A program made the position numbers and the translations under genes. A stretch of DNA of 44,694 nt from Chara braunii (lineage: Eukaryota; Streptophyta; Charophyceae; Charales; Characeae), in the NCBI GenBank assembly GCA_003427395.1, contig BFEA01000052.1:2198565-2243258 (forward strand). Reading direction: 5' to 3'. Of this stretch, positions 1 through 10,797 are shown piece by piece. How positions within the stretch are numbered: the stretch's first letter is position 1; each line of letters starts with the position of its first letter. Under the pieces are notes generated by a model. The model did no database searches, had not been told where the DNA came from, and saw only the letters and a program-made list of their open reading frames with translations.

Positions 1-75
<75 letters not shown>
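1..75. repeat. (GA)n microsatellite at the window edge
   Basis: An uninterrupted GA dinucleotide run opens the window. A second GA run lies at 1661-1741. The position at the extreme end suggests that the sequence assembly broke here. Confidence 0.95.
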
Positions 76-77
<2 letters not shown>

Positions 78-209
78 CGGAATACAGCAGGGCGTGCACC
101 TGGAAACGAGCGCGACACTGCAGACAGGCAAGCATGTGGTCTGTTTGCACAGAACACCCATCTTACCAATAGAACAAACATGCGTACTTTTTTTTTTTCC
201 AAAGCTATG

Positions 210-262
210 TTCTTTTCTCAATTTCACCTCACACTACCTACCTACCACTACTCCTAATTGTA
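210..262. repeat. Short dispersed repeat, copy 1 of 2
   Basis: The segment around 217-258 (ctcaatttcacc, then ctacctaccactactcctaa) recurs at about 33313-33357. The copies differ by a few bases. The family is not recognised. Confidence 0.6.
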
Positions 263-267
263 GGCAT

Positions 268-552
268 ACGGGGAACCCCGCAGCAGCCAGAACCGTGTTC
301 ACGAGAGAACATGTGGGGGCTGCTCCCGGCCTGCAGGTGGGCGATACCGGCTAGGGGACAGCCGGTAGCATCAGGGACCATGCCAACAGGACCAATCCCT
401 GTGCCTCCCCTTACGTGGTGGTCCCCCCCTTCTACGAACATCAGCAGACTCTGCTCAATGCCGATCGGGGGATCCAGTGGTCTATCTCTAGCTGGCGAGC
501 GCCAAGCATGCCCGGGAAGGCGCATGAGGCCAATGGGGATTGAACCCACGTG
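268..552 (-). mobile_element. tRNA-derived SINE, 5'-truncated copy
   Basis: On the minus strand this block starts near a pol III B-box-like GGGTTCAATCC (537-547) and runs to a GGGGTTCCCC end at 268. It aligns along most of its length with 20748-21075, sharing segments such as ctacgaacatcagca and gcaggtggg/gataccgg. The tRNA A-box part seen in the other copy is missing here, so this copy is 5'-truncated or replaced. No target duplication was identified. Confidence 0.65.
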
Positions 553-668
553 CGTACTATTTCAACATGCGTACTATGTGGATTTCAGGGGGAGACTTCG
601 AGGAATCGACTTTTTCAGGGAAAGTTGAATAGTACATACGTGGCGAGTAGTGGAGCGAGGCCCTATGG
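548..668. mobile_element. Remnant of a MITE (one terminal inverted repeat)
   Basis: Bases 645-668 (agtagtggagcgaggccctat) match the right terminal inverted repeat of the complete MITE at 22088-22515. The flanking 551-565 (gcgtactatttcaac) is inverted at 627-642 (gttgaatagtacatacg), giving a small foldback. A related inward-facing end (gggcctcgctccg) lies at 796-808. No complete element is visible, so this is a fragment. Confidence 0.5.
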
Positions 669-839
669 CACAAACACACAACAGCTACAGGCTGGAGGAG
701 AGAAGGGACAAGCCAAGCCTTCAATGCATCTGGGAAGGACACAACAGACAACATGGGCAAAAGCCCCAGGCATCCAAATCAGGGCCAGATAACTGGGCCT
801 CGCTCCGCCAGTCACCAAACTCGACTACTCACTCCACCA

Positions 840-1160
840 GTCACCAAACTTGATTTCCCTTTGTGACTGGACTTTTCTCACCCAAATGCCGTCTGGCTCC
901 ACCACTCACGACACTCGAGCAATCGCCACACTGGTGAGTGCTAGAAGACAAGGCCGGGGCCGTTTAGATTGGCCAAGATGGTGAGTTGCTCAACACTTTT
1001 GGTGGGCGCCAGAGACGAGGCACCACAACCCGGCCGTTGTGGGCAGGGAAAAAGCGAAGTGTGGTGAGTACTCATCACCGCCTTTCACCATGAATACTCT
1101 GAGAGTGGCCCATGCGACTGACAGTAGCTACAATCGGACGTTTTGGCACATAAGCAGCTA
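840..1160. other. Unassigned DNA
   Basis: No coding region, RNA gene or clear repeat recognised. Short recurrences of the type ggtgagt/actcacc are present and may derive from a degraded inverted-repeat element. Confidence 0.4.
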
Positions 1161-1163
1161 TGA

Positions 1164-1325
1164 TGTTCAGGGACGCTGGACCCAATTTCCAGCAGGTGCT
1201 GCTCCCCACCAATAGATGGAGCCTCCCCGACAGTGGTAGTGGTGTCTGCTCTTATCAGCACCCCTAGCACTACCTCGCCGTTCATCCAAAAAACAAAAAA
1301 AACAAAAAAAGAAAAGGAAAAACCT
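1164..1325 (+). mobile_element. 5'-truncated LINE tail (family A), A-rich end
   Basis: This begins gctggacccaatttccagc, continues through the shared block with aatagatggagcc and tgtctgctcttatcagcacc, and ends in an A-rich tract (about 1288-1325). The same block forms the 3' end of the LINE copies ending at 3541 and 32002, so this is best read as a severely 5'-truncated retrocopy, or a SINE borrowing the LINE tail. Confidence 0.75.
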
Positions 1326-1345
1326 ATGCCTGGGAGAGCTCTACA

Positions 1346-1420
1346 GGGAATAAGACTGTGTTGGACAGTTTTAGAGAGTTTTGTTTGGGAGTAGGGGTTC
1401 TGAGCATTCGAAAAGAGGTC
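1346..1420. repeat. Dispersed repeat, copy 1 of 2
   Basis: Matches about 28332-28405, with shared pieces such as ttttagag(a/g)gttttgtt and ttctgagcattc. The family is unknown. Confidence 0.55.
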
Positions 1421-1563
1421 AGTAGTCATTCATAGCTTCTCAACCTCTCCTTTAAACTACCAGTACCTCTCCCGGCTTGAAGAATTCGACGCGGCCGTTA
1501 ACGCGCCGCATCGCGCGGGGTACCCACCGGCGTGCGATCGGTAGTCCCCAAAAAACGGGCCCC

Positions 1564-1564
1564 G

Positions 1565-1613
<49 letters not shown>

Positions 1614-1654
1614 AAGAGGAAAAAAAAAAGAGAGGGGGGGGGGGGGGGGGGGGG

Positions 1655-1741
<87 letters not shown>
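1564..1741. repeat. Compound low-complexity tract: poly-A, poly-G, (GA)n
   Basis: About 47 consecutive A, a short GA-rich bridge, a run of about 20 G, then a long GA run. Open frames across it encode only Lys, Gly and Arg-Glu repeats (Ser-Leu and Phe on the other strand) and are not genes. Confidence 0.95.
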
Positions 1742-1745
<4 letters not shown>

Positions 1746-1811
1746 ACAGCACCTCACGGAGAGCAAAAGTAACATCTCCTCATCGCCAGGCGGAATCAAG
1801 GGCTCAGAAGC

Positions 1812-1960
1812 ACGCTGGACCCGATTTCCAGCAGGTGCCGCTCCCCACCATTAGATGGAGCCTCCCCGGCGGTGCTAGAGGTGTCTGCTCTTATCAGCAC
1901 ACCTAGCATCCGACCGGGTTGTTCTTTCACACACACACACACAAAAAAAAAAAAAAAAAG
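1812..1960 (+). mobile_element. 5'-truncated LINE tail (family A)
   Basis: Same block as 1164-1325, starting gctggacccgatttccagc and ending after a (CA)n stretch in poly-A (about 1944-1959). The terminal stem is GTGCTAG (1872-1878) with CTAGCAT (1903-1909), including one G-U pair. Confidence 0.75.
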
Positions 1961-2375
1961 CACACAGGCGAGGCAAGCCAAATGCAGCGGATCTACAAAA
2001 ACACAAGGAAGAGGGCGAGGAGCCGTGACGGCCCAATGCACTCAAAAGACAACAACGGAAGCCACGGGTTCTACGAGTGGGGGAAGAGGAAAGGGAGCTC
2101 AGCCAGCCTACCTGCTCAGGACACCATTCACAGTACCAGGATCCAGTGGCAACAAAGGGCCTTCCGACAGGGGAAAGGAGAAAGAACAACCTTTGCAAAT
2201 AACCCTGCCCAGTGCTCTTTCATCTAGCTAGGGGTTCAGCAAGCTCGGTCACCCTCTATGCGCTAGCAAGTAGACAAGCAAGTTAGTAACCCAGATTTTG
2301 ATCTCGCAAACATCATCGTGGGCTGAAAGACCCAACAGGATACAAACAACTCTTCAATAATTCTGTTCATTCATA
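1961..2375. other. Unassigned DNA between LINE tails
   Basis: No recognised coding potential or repeat. Confidence 0.4.
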
Positions 2376-2383
2376 CGAATGTT

Positions 2384-2523
2384 CAGGGATGCTGGACCCG
2401 CTTTCCAGCAGGTGCTGCTCCCCACCAATAGACGGAGCCTCCTCGGGAGTGCTAGCGGTGTCTGCTCTTACCAGCACCCCTAGCACCCTCTCAGGTTGTT
2501 CAGTGTAAAAAAAAATTAAAAAA
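2384..2523 (+). mobile_element. 5'-truncated LINE tail (family A)
   Basis: Shared tail block starting gctggacccgctttccagc and ending in A-rich sequence at about 2507-2523. The terminal stem is GTGCTAG (2449-2455) with CTAGCAC (2480-2486), perfectly paired. It abuts the truncated endonuclease fragment on the opposite strand. Confidence 0.75.
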
Positions 2524-2955
2524 TAATAATGCCCCAAAATCCTCATTTCTCACCGTAATTTTAACCCATGCAAAGCGTCCCTGAAGATCTATGAAGCTAT
2601 CCAGGACCTCTACTTCTAGGTCTTTGTTGATTAAGATTGCGACACCGTCGTTTGTACCGTCAGCTGGATCCCAAAATTGTGGGCCGGGCCACCAATTCCG
2701 CACGTCTGCAATCTGGGCAGCGTCCAACTTGGTCTCTTGTAAGCACAGTACATGCACAGCCTGCGAGTGAGACCACAAACATAATCTGTTGCATTTATTT
2801 GTGCTTCCACTGTCATTTAGGCCGTGCACATTCCAGCGAGCAAACCTGAGACGGGGTGGAAGGACCATTGTCAAGTCCAGCCTCTCCACCCTTAGCTCGG
2901 ATGTGGCGGTGTCATCCTGCTGGCAGCTTGTGGCACTTGTCATCCTCATCATCAC
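2524..2955 (-). pseudogene. LINE endonuclease (EEP/APE type) N-terminal fragment
   Basis: The minus-strand frame contains the start of an exonuclease-endonuclease-phosphatase domain: RFARWNVHGLND (the N..G motif), LCLQETKLD (with the metal-binding E), and DGVAILINK. In non-LTR elements this domain nicks target DNA. The frame is lost at about 2517, where the A-rich end of an opposite-strand LINE tail begins, so later motifs (YxPN, SDH) are missing. The protein differs clearly from the endonuclease at 7917-8926, so it belongs to another LINE lineage. Open sequence continues upstream to about 3000 without a recognisable domain. Confidence 0.75.
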
Positions 2956-3180
2956 CCAGGGTGAGATGAGTCAGAGCCCACGGGCTATGAAGGACTGTTG
3001 CAAACTGCTCGGAGGAGGAAATCTCCCAGAGCACGGTGCCTCAGCCAATCTGCAATTACCTGTGCCAAGATTCCCTCAGCCATGTGTATGTTTTATAACA
3101 TCGGATTGGCTGGTCCAGTGAACTGTTCAGGCGGGATCCAGTAAGGGTTCAACACGCGCAATTTCTCACCCTTTTTATTT

Positions 3181-3250
3181 TTAGAAAAAAGCTCCATCTA
3201 TTGGTGGGGAGCAGCATCTGCTGGCAACCGGGTCCAGCGTTCCATATGAT
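3181..3250 (-). mobile_element. Short LINE tail fragment (family A)
   Basis: In minus orientation it carries gctggacccggttgccagc and the tattggtggggagcagcat block, next to a T/A-rich run at 3174-3188. The distal stem of the family is absent. Confidence 0.65.
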
Positions 3251-3540
3251 CGCCAAAAAAAATTGATAGAGAAACAATGAATGTTGACATTTGCTTTGTC
3301 TTGGGGTGGGGCAGCAGCCTCTTCACCCGTTACCGGGTGCTAGAAAGAAACATTCCACAGCTAGCTCTGTTCTACCCCTAATTCACTGCATTTAGCCACC
3401 ACACAACCCTTGATTTTCCAGATCCCCCTTGAAGATTAATCATACCCAAACCAGGAACTTGGGACCATAGACATTGGAGATGGGGGGAAAGGGTCTGGAA
3501 AGTCTGCAACAGAGCGCAGGCCCGCAGGGGAATAGATGGG

Positions 3541-4020
3541 TCTTTTTTTTCTTCTTCTTTTTTTTTTTTAAACACTCACCCCCACCGGTGTTAGTGGTGC
3601 TTATAAGATCAGACACCACTAGGGGAGAGGCTCCATCTATTGGTGGGGAGTTTCACCTGCTGGAAAGCAGGTCCAGCGTCCCTTGCACAGACTGGATACA
3701 GACTGAGAATGGGGAATATCTGAAGAACCGTAGTGGGAGATTCCTACCAGCATTGATTACCCTGGGATCTAGCCTCTAGGGGATTAACTGAGCAGGAAAT
3801 TGAAGGAGGCGGGAACCTCTTCACCCTGGACCCGGTGCCAGATACCTGTTGTTTCACACTAGTTCCTCCCTCCCCCCACCAACCCCTGTTGGGAGGCGGG
3901 TCGAGCATCCCTACAGAAACAGACACTTGTCTTTAGCCTGATTGCCTAATCATGTATGACTGTTGCCTGCATAATCTGCTAAAAGCAGGTGTCTTACCCC
4001 CTACGAGCAATCCGACCTCC
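3541..4020 (-). mobile_element. 3' UTR and terminal tail of LINE copy 1
   Basis: On the minus strand, after the ORF2 end this region includes gggtaatcaatgctgg, then the family tail gctggacctgctttccagc and ccaccaatagatggagcc, a perfect 8-bp stem TAGTGGTG/CACCACTA (within about 3600-3630), and the A-tail. The upstream part also matches 25706-25850 and, more loosely, 31820-31880, showing that the tail belongs to the LINE. Confidence 0.75.
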
Positions 4021-4944
4021 TTACTGTTGCCCGTACCATTGCCTTTCTACGATTGCTGTGGCTGTCGGGCGAAACATATCTGGGAATTCCTCAGGGCTCT
4101 TCATCGGAATGTTGGGGTCGACCTGGAGCCAGTCGTGGAACCTGAGCTTGTAGTCCTTGGTGAAGTCCCCGTGTCCCTCCTCGTCCTTCTTTTCCCCTGG
4201 CCAGTCTACGTGGGCCATCCTGTCCCCCGTTTCCCCCCCCAGCCATTCTGCACAGAAGTTATGGATTTCCTTGATTATATCTGCTTTTTGTGAGAGGATT
4301 TCTATTTTTTCCTGAACTCTTTTCCATTGCATTCTTATTTCTGTTTCAATAAACTGTTTTACTGTGTCTGCCACTTCCCCTTCCCCCATCCTGGCCCCTT
4401 CTTGGTCAAAGACACACCTTCTTAACCACAACGTCCAGATCATCGCCTTCCTGGTCATGGAGAAAAGGTTGCTGGCTAGGCGGGATGCATGTGGCCTTCC
4501 CCACTCTCCTAAGAGAAGAGTTTCCCATTTCCATGGCCACTCCTCGTCGGTGCCCAGTTGAGACCAAATGTGGTCCCACCATCGCCACAGCAGGACTGTC
4601 CCAGGGCATTGTAGAAATATATTTTCTATTGTTTCGCATATTCTTCGTCCCGTGAACCCTGCGTTATAGGATTTGCACCATGGGAGAGTCTCCCCCGTCT
4701 GTTTCAGGTTCGTCTTGTCGATGATCCAATTATTGGTGGGGAGGCATCTGTGACTGATTTGCCATTGTAGGGAGGCGAATTTTGTCGGTCTTTGTTTCAC
4801 CCCTTTGAACCATTTCAGTCCTCTAACTTGGTCCCTATGTAGGCTGAGGTGTTTCTGCCATCTGTCTCCTACCTCTATCTGAACATCCACCCGGGGCCTG
4901 ATCATCCTGTAGGTGGTTTTTACTGTTAATTCAGGGAGTTGCAC
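4021..4944 (-). pseudogene. LINE ORF2 C-terminal region with zf-RVT domain
   Basis: A 307-codon open frame. The zf-RVT signature is clear: FASLQWQISHRCLPTNNW, then LPWCKSY, then ETIENIFLQCP and LLWRWW. The domain follows RT in plant L1 elements and binds nucleic acid. Two zinc ligands are damaged compared with the copy at 30311-31129: C-x2-C has become C-x2-Y, and the EH of EHxFxQC has become EN. The last about 130 residues (EWLGGETGDRMAHVDW, KLRFHDWLQVDPNIP) match the end of the second copy. Confidence 0.8.
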
Positions 4945-5092
4945 TGGTTGTCCATTACGTCCTCTTATCCATTGTCATTCCAGAGGGTCCATGGCTAACT
5001 CGGATAGGGGGGTTTCTGGTAGGTAGGCTCGCAATAGGGTCCTCCCTTCCTTTTGGCTCTACAGCACCCAGATCCGGTAGAGGTTGGGTTTC

Positions 5093-5959
5093 TCAAGCCA
5101 CTGCGCCGTGTCTGGGTGGTATCTGACCAAGGTCGTCTCCTCTTCTTTCAAAAAGGTTGACCATTGCCCCATCCGGTCTTGCCTCTATCAATGAGCCTAT
5201 TTGCAAGGGGAAGTCCTCTACCCTTACCGCTTCCCAGTCTTGTTCTTGTAATGTCCTGCCCTTTCTCAGGGTCACCACCCGGGCTAGGGGGATCGAAGAT
5301 ATTAACGGGTCGAGTGTGTCCTCCAGCTTGTGAGCATGACGCAGACAGGGTCTAAGTTGTTGGGCCATTTTCCAATCTTTGTTTTCCTCATCCCATATGT
5401 CCAGTACCCGGAGAATCCCCTGTCTGACCCATGAAGCCCAGTGGGGGTCTGAGTTGTCGTATACCCTTCCTTGCCTATCCGTTATTGCCCTGTTCCCGAA
5501 CAGGGGCTGGCGTAAGATCTCCTCCATCCGTTATGGGGTAGGCCTATCAGGGATCGGTAACCTCCTCCAATTCTTGATTAGGTTGCTCCAAAATTTGTCT
5601 TTTGCTAGGTCATATCTAGCCCCTCCTCTATCTCCCTCCTCTCGTAAGCACGCATTGGCTCGAGGGATGGTCCAGTACCGATCCTCAAGCCATGTGAACG
5701 GGTTCACTTTGTTAATTGTTATAGGCGCCGGTCTGCGGATTTGTTACATTACCAGATCCCGCCATGGAGGGGGGTTATCCTCGACAATCAGTTTTTTAAT
5801 CCATTGGATTGATAGAGTGGTGTCTTGTAGGGAGGGGTCCAACAAGCCCAGTACTCCCCTGGTTTTAGGTTGGATCAGCGTGTTCCATGCTACCCTGTTG
5901 ATCTCGTTTTGTTGCTCGTGATTCTCTCGCCAGAGAAATGCAACCAGTTGCTTCTTGAG
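5093..5959 (-). pseudogene. LINE ORF2 segment between RT and zf-RVT
   Basis: Minus-strand reading from 5955 gives FLWRENHEQQNEINRVAW and TRGVLGLLD, the usual L1 post-RT segment (FLW..., W..l..PK..GGLGl). After a stop near 5755, VNPFTWLEDRYWTIPRA follows, then after another stop the frame from 5527 begins EEILRQPLFGNRAITD and continues WASWVRQGILRVLDIWD. The last stretch aligns with 30100-30290 of copy 2 (SRQLLFGNKWITD, WIRWVKHGVLRVGDLWD). The function is structural or nucleic-acid binding in the family. Confidence 0.75.
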
Positions 5960-6217
5960 ACTTTTTTTTTCTTTTTCTTTTTTAATAGCTCCGATCTATT
6001 GGTGGGGAGCAACATCTGCTGGAAAACGGGTCCAGCATCCCTTACATATATTTTTGAATGAACATAGTATCAACAAAGTGTCAATCCAAAAATCTTATAT
6101 CCAAGTAAAGAGTTGATCTAGTCATAGAAATCCAGATGCCTCTTCAGTCATACAAAATGACCGCCAGAACAGAGTGATTAACCTAGCATCTATCTCAATA
6201 ACCTCCTACCTGTCTAA
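5960..6217 (-). mobile_element. LINE-tail insertion (family A) with target duplication
   Basis: An insertion inside the ORF2 pseudogene, bounded by an 11-bp direct repeat tgcttcttgag at 5949-5959 and 6218-6228. It starts with a T-rich run (A-tail in minus sense) and carries gctggacccgttttccagc and the rest of the tail block; the distal stem region is shortened. The remaining about 160 bp (to 6217) do not match the other tails. Target duplication plus A-tail is the signature of LINE-machinery insertion and shows that this event came after the host LINE. Confidence 0.85.
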
Positions 6218-7470
6218 TGCTTCTTGAGGCTCTTGATGTTGCCCTTCCCTAGATGTCAGAGGACCGATTTGTACCAGATGGATGTCAACACCACATTGTT
6301 GATGATTAAAGCCCTAAAAAAAATAGATGTGTTTTTGTTTCTCCATTTCTGCATTTTTTCTAGAGCCGGCCTAGTGATCCATTCGCCATTTCCTGGTGGT
6401 GGTCCATGAGCTGAAAGAGTCACTCCCAAGACTCTGATTTGTTCTTTCAGAGGCCTCCGATCTACCTTGGGTTGTTCCGGGGGACGAACGTCATGGAAGT
6501 GAATCCAGCAGCCTTGCATTTTGCTTCCCCAGTTGATTGACATGTCAGACACCAAGGTAAAGGTATGGCTTCCTATGAAATTCCTGACAGTCACAACCTC
6601 GAGATTTTTTTGTTAGTTCTCAGGTTAGTTGCTAGTGTTTCCATCACCACAAGGAAGAGGAAGGGGGCTAATAGATCACCATGTCGCACCGAGCGTGGAA
6701 GTTTGATTTCTGGCGCCAATAAACCGTTCACCTACACACGTGTAGTCACATTTTGATGGAGTATCATAATCAAGTCCCTAAATTTTGGGCCAAAGTTCAT
6801 GTTTTGCAAACACTTGTCCATGAATTTTCAGTCGACGTGGTCGTAGGCTTTTTCAAAATCGATGAACACTATGGTCGCGTTTTGGTGCGACTGTCTCGAT
6901 AACTTGATTAATTCATTAACCAGCAACACATTGTCTTGGATATTCCTATTACATTGTCTTGGATATTCCTATAACATTGTCTTGGATATTCCTATTGTGC
7001 ATAAACCCCGTTTGTGTGGGTTGGATTATCTCCTCAACGACCGGTATCATCTTATTGGTCATCGCCTTAGCCATCAACTTGTACACCACCGTGAGGAGGG
7101 TGATTGGTCGATAGTTCTTTATGTTCGTTTTATCCCCTTTTTTGTACAGTAGGGTAAGAATTCCTTGAGCTGCTAGGTTCCCCATGTCTCGTGAGGCCTT
7201 TACCTACCTATAAAATTTCATAAGTTCCTTCGACATGGGGTCCACATCTCCGTCCAGAGTTCCTTGGGGAGCCCATCCACTCCTAAGGTTTTATCCTCCT
7301 CCATCTGCAGGAGGGCGTTCCAAATTTCTTCTTTTCGTAGTGGTTTATCCAGGAACTCTCATTGTTCATCCGAGATTTTTTGGGAGAGGGGGTTTATGAA
7401 GTCCTCAATATTGTGTTTTCTTATTTGCTCTGATTCTTCGGTGAAGGTAGATGAAAATAGTTATTTATAA
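6218..7470 (-). pseudogene. LINE reverse transcriptase (broken)
   Basis: The minus strand holds successive RT blocks in different frames: EEDKTLGVDGLPKELW (RT0-like, about 7310-7260); LLYKKGDKTNIKNYRPITLL and QPTQTGFMHNRNIQDN (fingers, 7185-6949); ATIVFIDFEKAYDHVD (motif A with the first catalytic Asp, about 6890-6840); VRHGDLLAPFLF (motif B, about 6690-6660); and, after a break, SDMSINWG and VLGVTLSAHGPPPGNG (6594-6256). I could not find the Y/FADD box of motif C between motif B and the thumb, so it appears deleted or scrambled. Confidence 0.8.
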
Positions 7471-7916
7471 AAGTCCCTGTCCACTTTCAGGCCATGGGCC
7501 AAGGAGTAAGAGTTGACCTCCTGCGTTTTAAGTGGATTATATAGTCCCTCTATGATGGACCTTTTGGCCCTTGTCTGGGCAAGCGCGGAGAAGGTTGCAT
7601 TGATTTGTCCCTCTATGGAGTGCGTGGTTAACTTGCCTCTAATGATGGACCCCTGCCATCTTTGCTAGGCAAACTCTAAGAGCTGATTTTTAAGCCTTCG
7701 TATTTCTGCTGGTTCCCTGTGGGTTTGAGAGTGCAGTGGCGGGCTGCTTTCCTGTTCAAGGTTGCAGATTTCCTCATGAATGTTAATTTCCTGAGTGTAT
7801 TTTTCTTTGGCACGTATTTCCAAAAATTCATTGCATTTCCTGGCCATGAACGTCAGCCCATTGTTGAACCATGCTATATATGAGTCTTGTTGGTCCCTTG
7901 TAGACAGCTAGTATTC
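7471..7916 (-). pseudogene. LINE ORF2 linker between endonuclease and RT
   Basis: This lies in order between the endonuclease and RT blocks. The minus-strand frame 7847-7665 is charged (FLEIRAKEKYTQEINIHEEI, IRRLKNQLLEFA), as expected of the helical linker of L1 ORF2. No catalytic motif. Confidence 0.6.
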
Positions 7917-8926
7917 TCATACGTCTTTGAGAAATGTGCGGAATTGGTGCACTTTTAAGATAGATATGTTAAGCTTGTAGAAGTCTGGGCCCTGATCTGG
8001 TTTCTTGCGGAATCTGAGCAATACTGCACACATCTTGTGGTCCGCTCCCGACCATGGACTAGGAGGGAAGATGGCTGCAGCCTGTAGCGCCCTGTCCAGG
8101 TCCTCCGCCATGAGGATGAGATCTATTCTTGACCTGGACTGTACTGGCGTGCCACTATTGCGTATGCAGGTGAATAGTCTCCTCTGCAGTCACCTGAAAG
8201 AATCATACAGGTGCTCTTCTTCGCAGAGGTTGCGAATGATTCCTTCGTATTCCTCTATATAGGCAGGATATGGGGAGGGGACCCTCCACCTGTCAAGGCT
8301 GCGATCCGAAGCCACATTGAAATCCCCTGCAATGATTGTCGGTGTGCCTTGTGGCAACTAGGACCGTATGTGTTCAAAGAAGATTTTGCATTGCCCCACT
8401 TCATTGGGGCCGTAGATGCTGACCACGCAAACTACTTCTATTTCCAGCATGAGGAGAACAACTACCCATCTCCCCTTTCTCGCATCTACTGCGGAATAGA
8501 TGACATCCGCCCGGGAGTCAGGGGGGATCCAGATCGCTACCCCTGCCGACCCTGGCCTCGGTACATGGGCTGCAATTTTTTGGTAGGGCCATGTTTGGTT
8601 ATGAGCTCTGACGTTTTCCGGGGAGTTTGTGAGGTGGGTTTCTTGAATGCAGATGAGGTCAGGCTAATGTCTCGCCCCCCCCCCCTTATTTGTTTCATTA
8701 TCGCCTTCCATTTTTGTGGGTTTGCGGAAGCCAACCCGTTTACGTTAAGAGAGCGCAAGTCCAAATCTGCCACCCGAGTCGCCCTGTTCCAGGTCTTGTC
8801 TTTTCCGTAAAGGACTTGCAGGTCATCCTTCCCTTGGGTGGATTGCTTGTCCCTTGTCCGCTGTTGCTGCTCTCTCCCCTCATACCTATTCATGGCTAGC
8901 CAACTTCTCCCAATCTGCCTTATCAA
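7917..8926 (-). pseudogene. LINE endonuclease domain (EEP/APE), frameshifted
   Basis: From about 8926 the frame reads LDLRSLNVNGLASANPQKW (first EEP motif). A frameshift at the G/C homopolymer near 8676-8684 moves the reading to ICIQETHLTNSPEN (catalytic E). Then come AIWIPPDSRADVIY, VVCVVSIYGPNE (YxPN motif, about 8430-8390), SRIDLILMAEDLD (about 8125-8095) and SGADHKMCAVLLRF, where the canonical SDH is changed to ADH. The domain order is complete, so the copy was once full-length, but it cannot be translated as one protein now. Confidence 0.8.
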
Positions 8927-9690
8927 GGGAAAAGGGGTCTTGCAGAATGTTGTGCCTGAGGAGTGAGCATAAGCAGTGAACTACCTCCGGGGCACTCCAG
9001 CAGGTGCTGCACCTAATTCTTGTCTGGTACACTTCCAAGAGCTTCGTGTGGGAAAGCCAAATCAAACCGACTTCTTTGCATTCATTGAACTGAACGAAGG
9101 CTACTCTTTGTGCCATATGCGTTGTTCCTTCCCTTGCCACCCACTTAGCTTCTGCCCCAGACTCATACTGTGACTCCACGCTCTAAACATTGTCTCAGTC
9201 GACGCCTCTTTGCTGACCCGTTCTCCTGCAATGGGCCTGTTTCGGGCCTGGGACTCTCGGGAGGGTTTTTTCTTGGTGGCTATTGTCTGTTATGTTCCTT
9301 AACTCCGTTGTTGCTTGTGTCTATTGGCCCTTGGCTACCTTCCCCTTGCTGGTGTCCAGCAGTCTTTTTTACTTGACCGTCGTTCTTCCCCTCCCTGGGT
9401 TCATTCTCAGTGTTATCCCCCGGCTCAGACACCTGGTTCTCTGTCGTCTCACTTGTCTCTTTGTTCAGGGATGGGGGTGGCAGCAGGTCCGTCATGGTGT
9501 GCAGCACCCGGGAACCTACTTCGGGCCATGACAGCCCTTGGGGGAGACCTTCCGTCCTCGCCCTCTTGAGACTGGGACTGCCGCCTAAAATAGGAAAAAT
9601 GTCCAGGTACGTGGCGTCCCAGAACTCATTTGTTGTCGGGGCATATCTGTCTTTCAAGTTGCTGAGGAGCCAGTCCGCCAGTTGAATCAA
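8886..9690 (-). pseudogene. LINE ORF1 C-terminal remnants
   Basis: Two minus-strand frames upstream of ORF2: 9690-9280 (136 codons; LADWLLSNLKDRYAPTTNEF, then a Ser/Thr/Glu-rich hydrophilic tail) and 9179-8886 (RIRCSTCWSAPEVVHCLCSL, a Cys/His cluster that may be a decayed zinc knuckle). Position just before ORF2 and hydrophilic composition fit the end of an L1 ORF1. No confident family match. Confidence 0.45.
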
Positions 9691-10063
9691 CTTCCGCTCC
9701 CCTGGAATTTGTTGCTCCTGTTGGGCTTCCTTGGTGGCAGACTCCTATACCTCGTCCATTATTATGTCAAAGGGAGGTGTGGAAGGAAGGGGAGATGGCT
9801 CTACATCCATCAGGGCCGGGCCAAAAGCATCCCTGAAGGGGTCGGGACCAGTTCCCTGCCCACTCAAGCCAGTCTCCTCTCCCTCCCCCCCCGTCTGAGT
9901 TTGCTGTTGTTCCCCGTTGTCGGAAGCCACAGTTAGAAGCCCCTTTCCCTTATCCCCCTTCTCCCCCTCTTCAGTCTTTGTTCTCTCTTCCTCCCTCAGC
10001 CCCTCTTCAATCTATGATCTCTCTTCATCCCTCAGCGTTCATTATATCCCCTTGGCTTTCCTT

Positions 10064-10797
10064 TTACTCCCTCCTGCCGCCTCTTCTGTTGTTTGCCCCC
10101 TTCCTCATTCCTGCAAGTAGATATGCGGTGAAGGACCGGGTAGGGGGGGGGGGTCCCATTCGGTCCTGCAGCTCCTGGACCGTTTTGGCTCTCCATTCTC
10201 GGTGGGTTTGGTGGATTTGCCCCTGTTCGATCGCCGTTTCCTTTGCTTTCCCTGTGGCTTCTCCTTTCAGGTGCGGCTGCAACCCCTGTTGTTTTGTTCC
10301 TGCGTGATCACCCCAACCCAAACTGTGCTGGTGTTGTTGGTGTTGCGGCTGCTGCCCCTTTTGAGTTGTACCTGTGTGCTCCACCCAACCTAGTCTGTGT
10401 TGGCATTGTTGTTGCTGTTGGTGCTGTTGGTGTTGTTGGTGTTGTTCTTCTTGCCTTGCAGTTGTCTGTTGACTGGTTTTACCATTGTCCAATCACCAAA
10501 AATCAGCCTGTAATCCCTGCTCATTTTTTCATTTTCCCCGGTCTTAGCTCCGCCCCACTTAATTTCACCCAACTTCCCTCCCTGGTTTCCTCCAACCGGA
10601 GTCTGAATATTCAAGAAGGCAAAATATATACACACTTTGCAGTTGTGTTTTTCAGAATCCCAGTCAAATAGATATTGACTGACATTGGGTTCCAGGAGAA
10701 CTCTGGCATAGCAGACCCCTTTCAGGATCTTGCGTACATGGCCAAGGATATCCAATTCCGAAGGCTGGCCTTCTATTCTGACTATCGGCATGTCCAA
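10064..10797 (-). pseudogene. LINE ORF1 middle remnants (Gln/Asn-rich)
   Basis: The frame 10797-10390 reads MDMPIVRIEGQPSELDILG, RVLLEPNVSQYLFDWDSEKH and RLIFGDWTMVKPVNRQLQG, followed by an Asn/Thr repeat from GTT/GGT trinucleotide expansion. The overlapping frame 10492-10064 is Gln/His-rich from the same expansion. The globular part may be an ORF1 domain, but I do not recognise it. The polar repeats are probably not functional. Confidence 0.4.

Noticed and set aside
1477-1906. Open frames encoding Lys-, Gly- and Arg-Glu repeats
   Set aside because: They are translations of poly-A, poly-G and (GA)n runs.
8211-8810. 199-codon plus-strand frame
   Set aside because: It is the antisense of the LINE endonuclease, whose motifs are clear on the minus strand.
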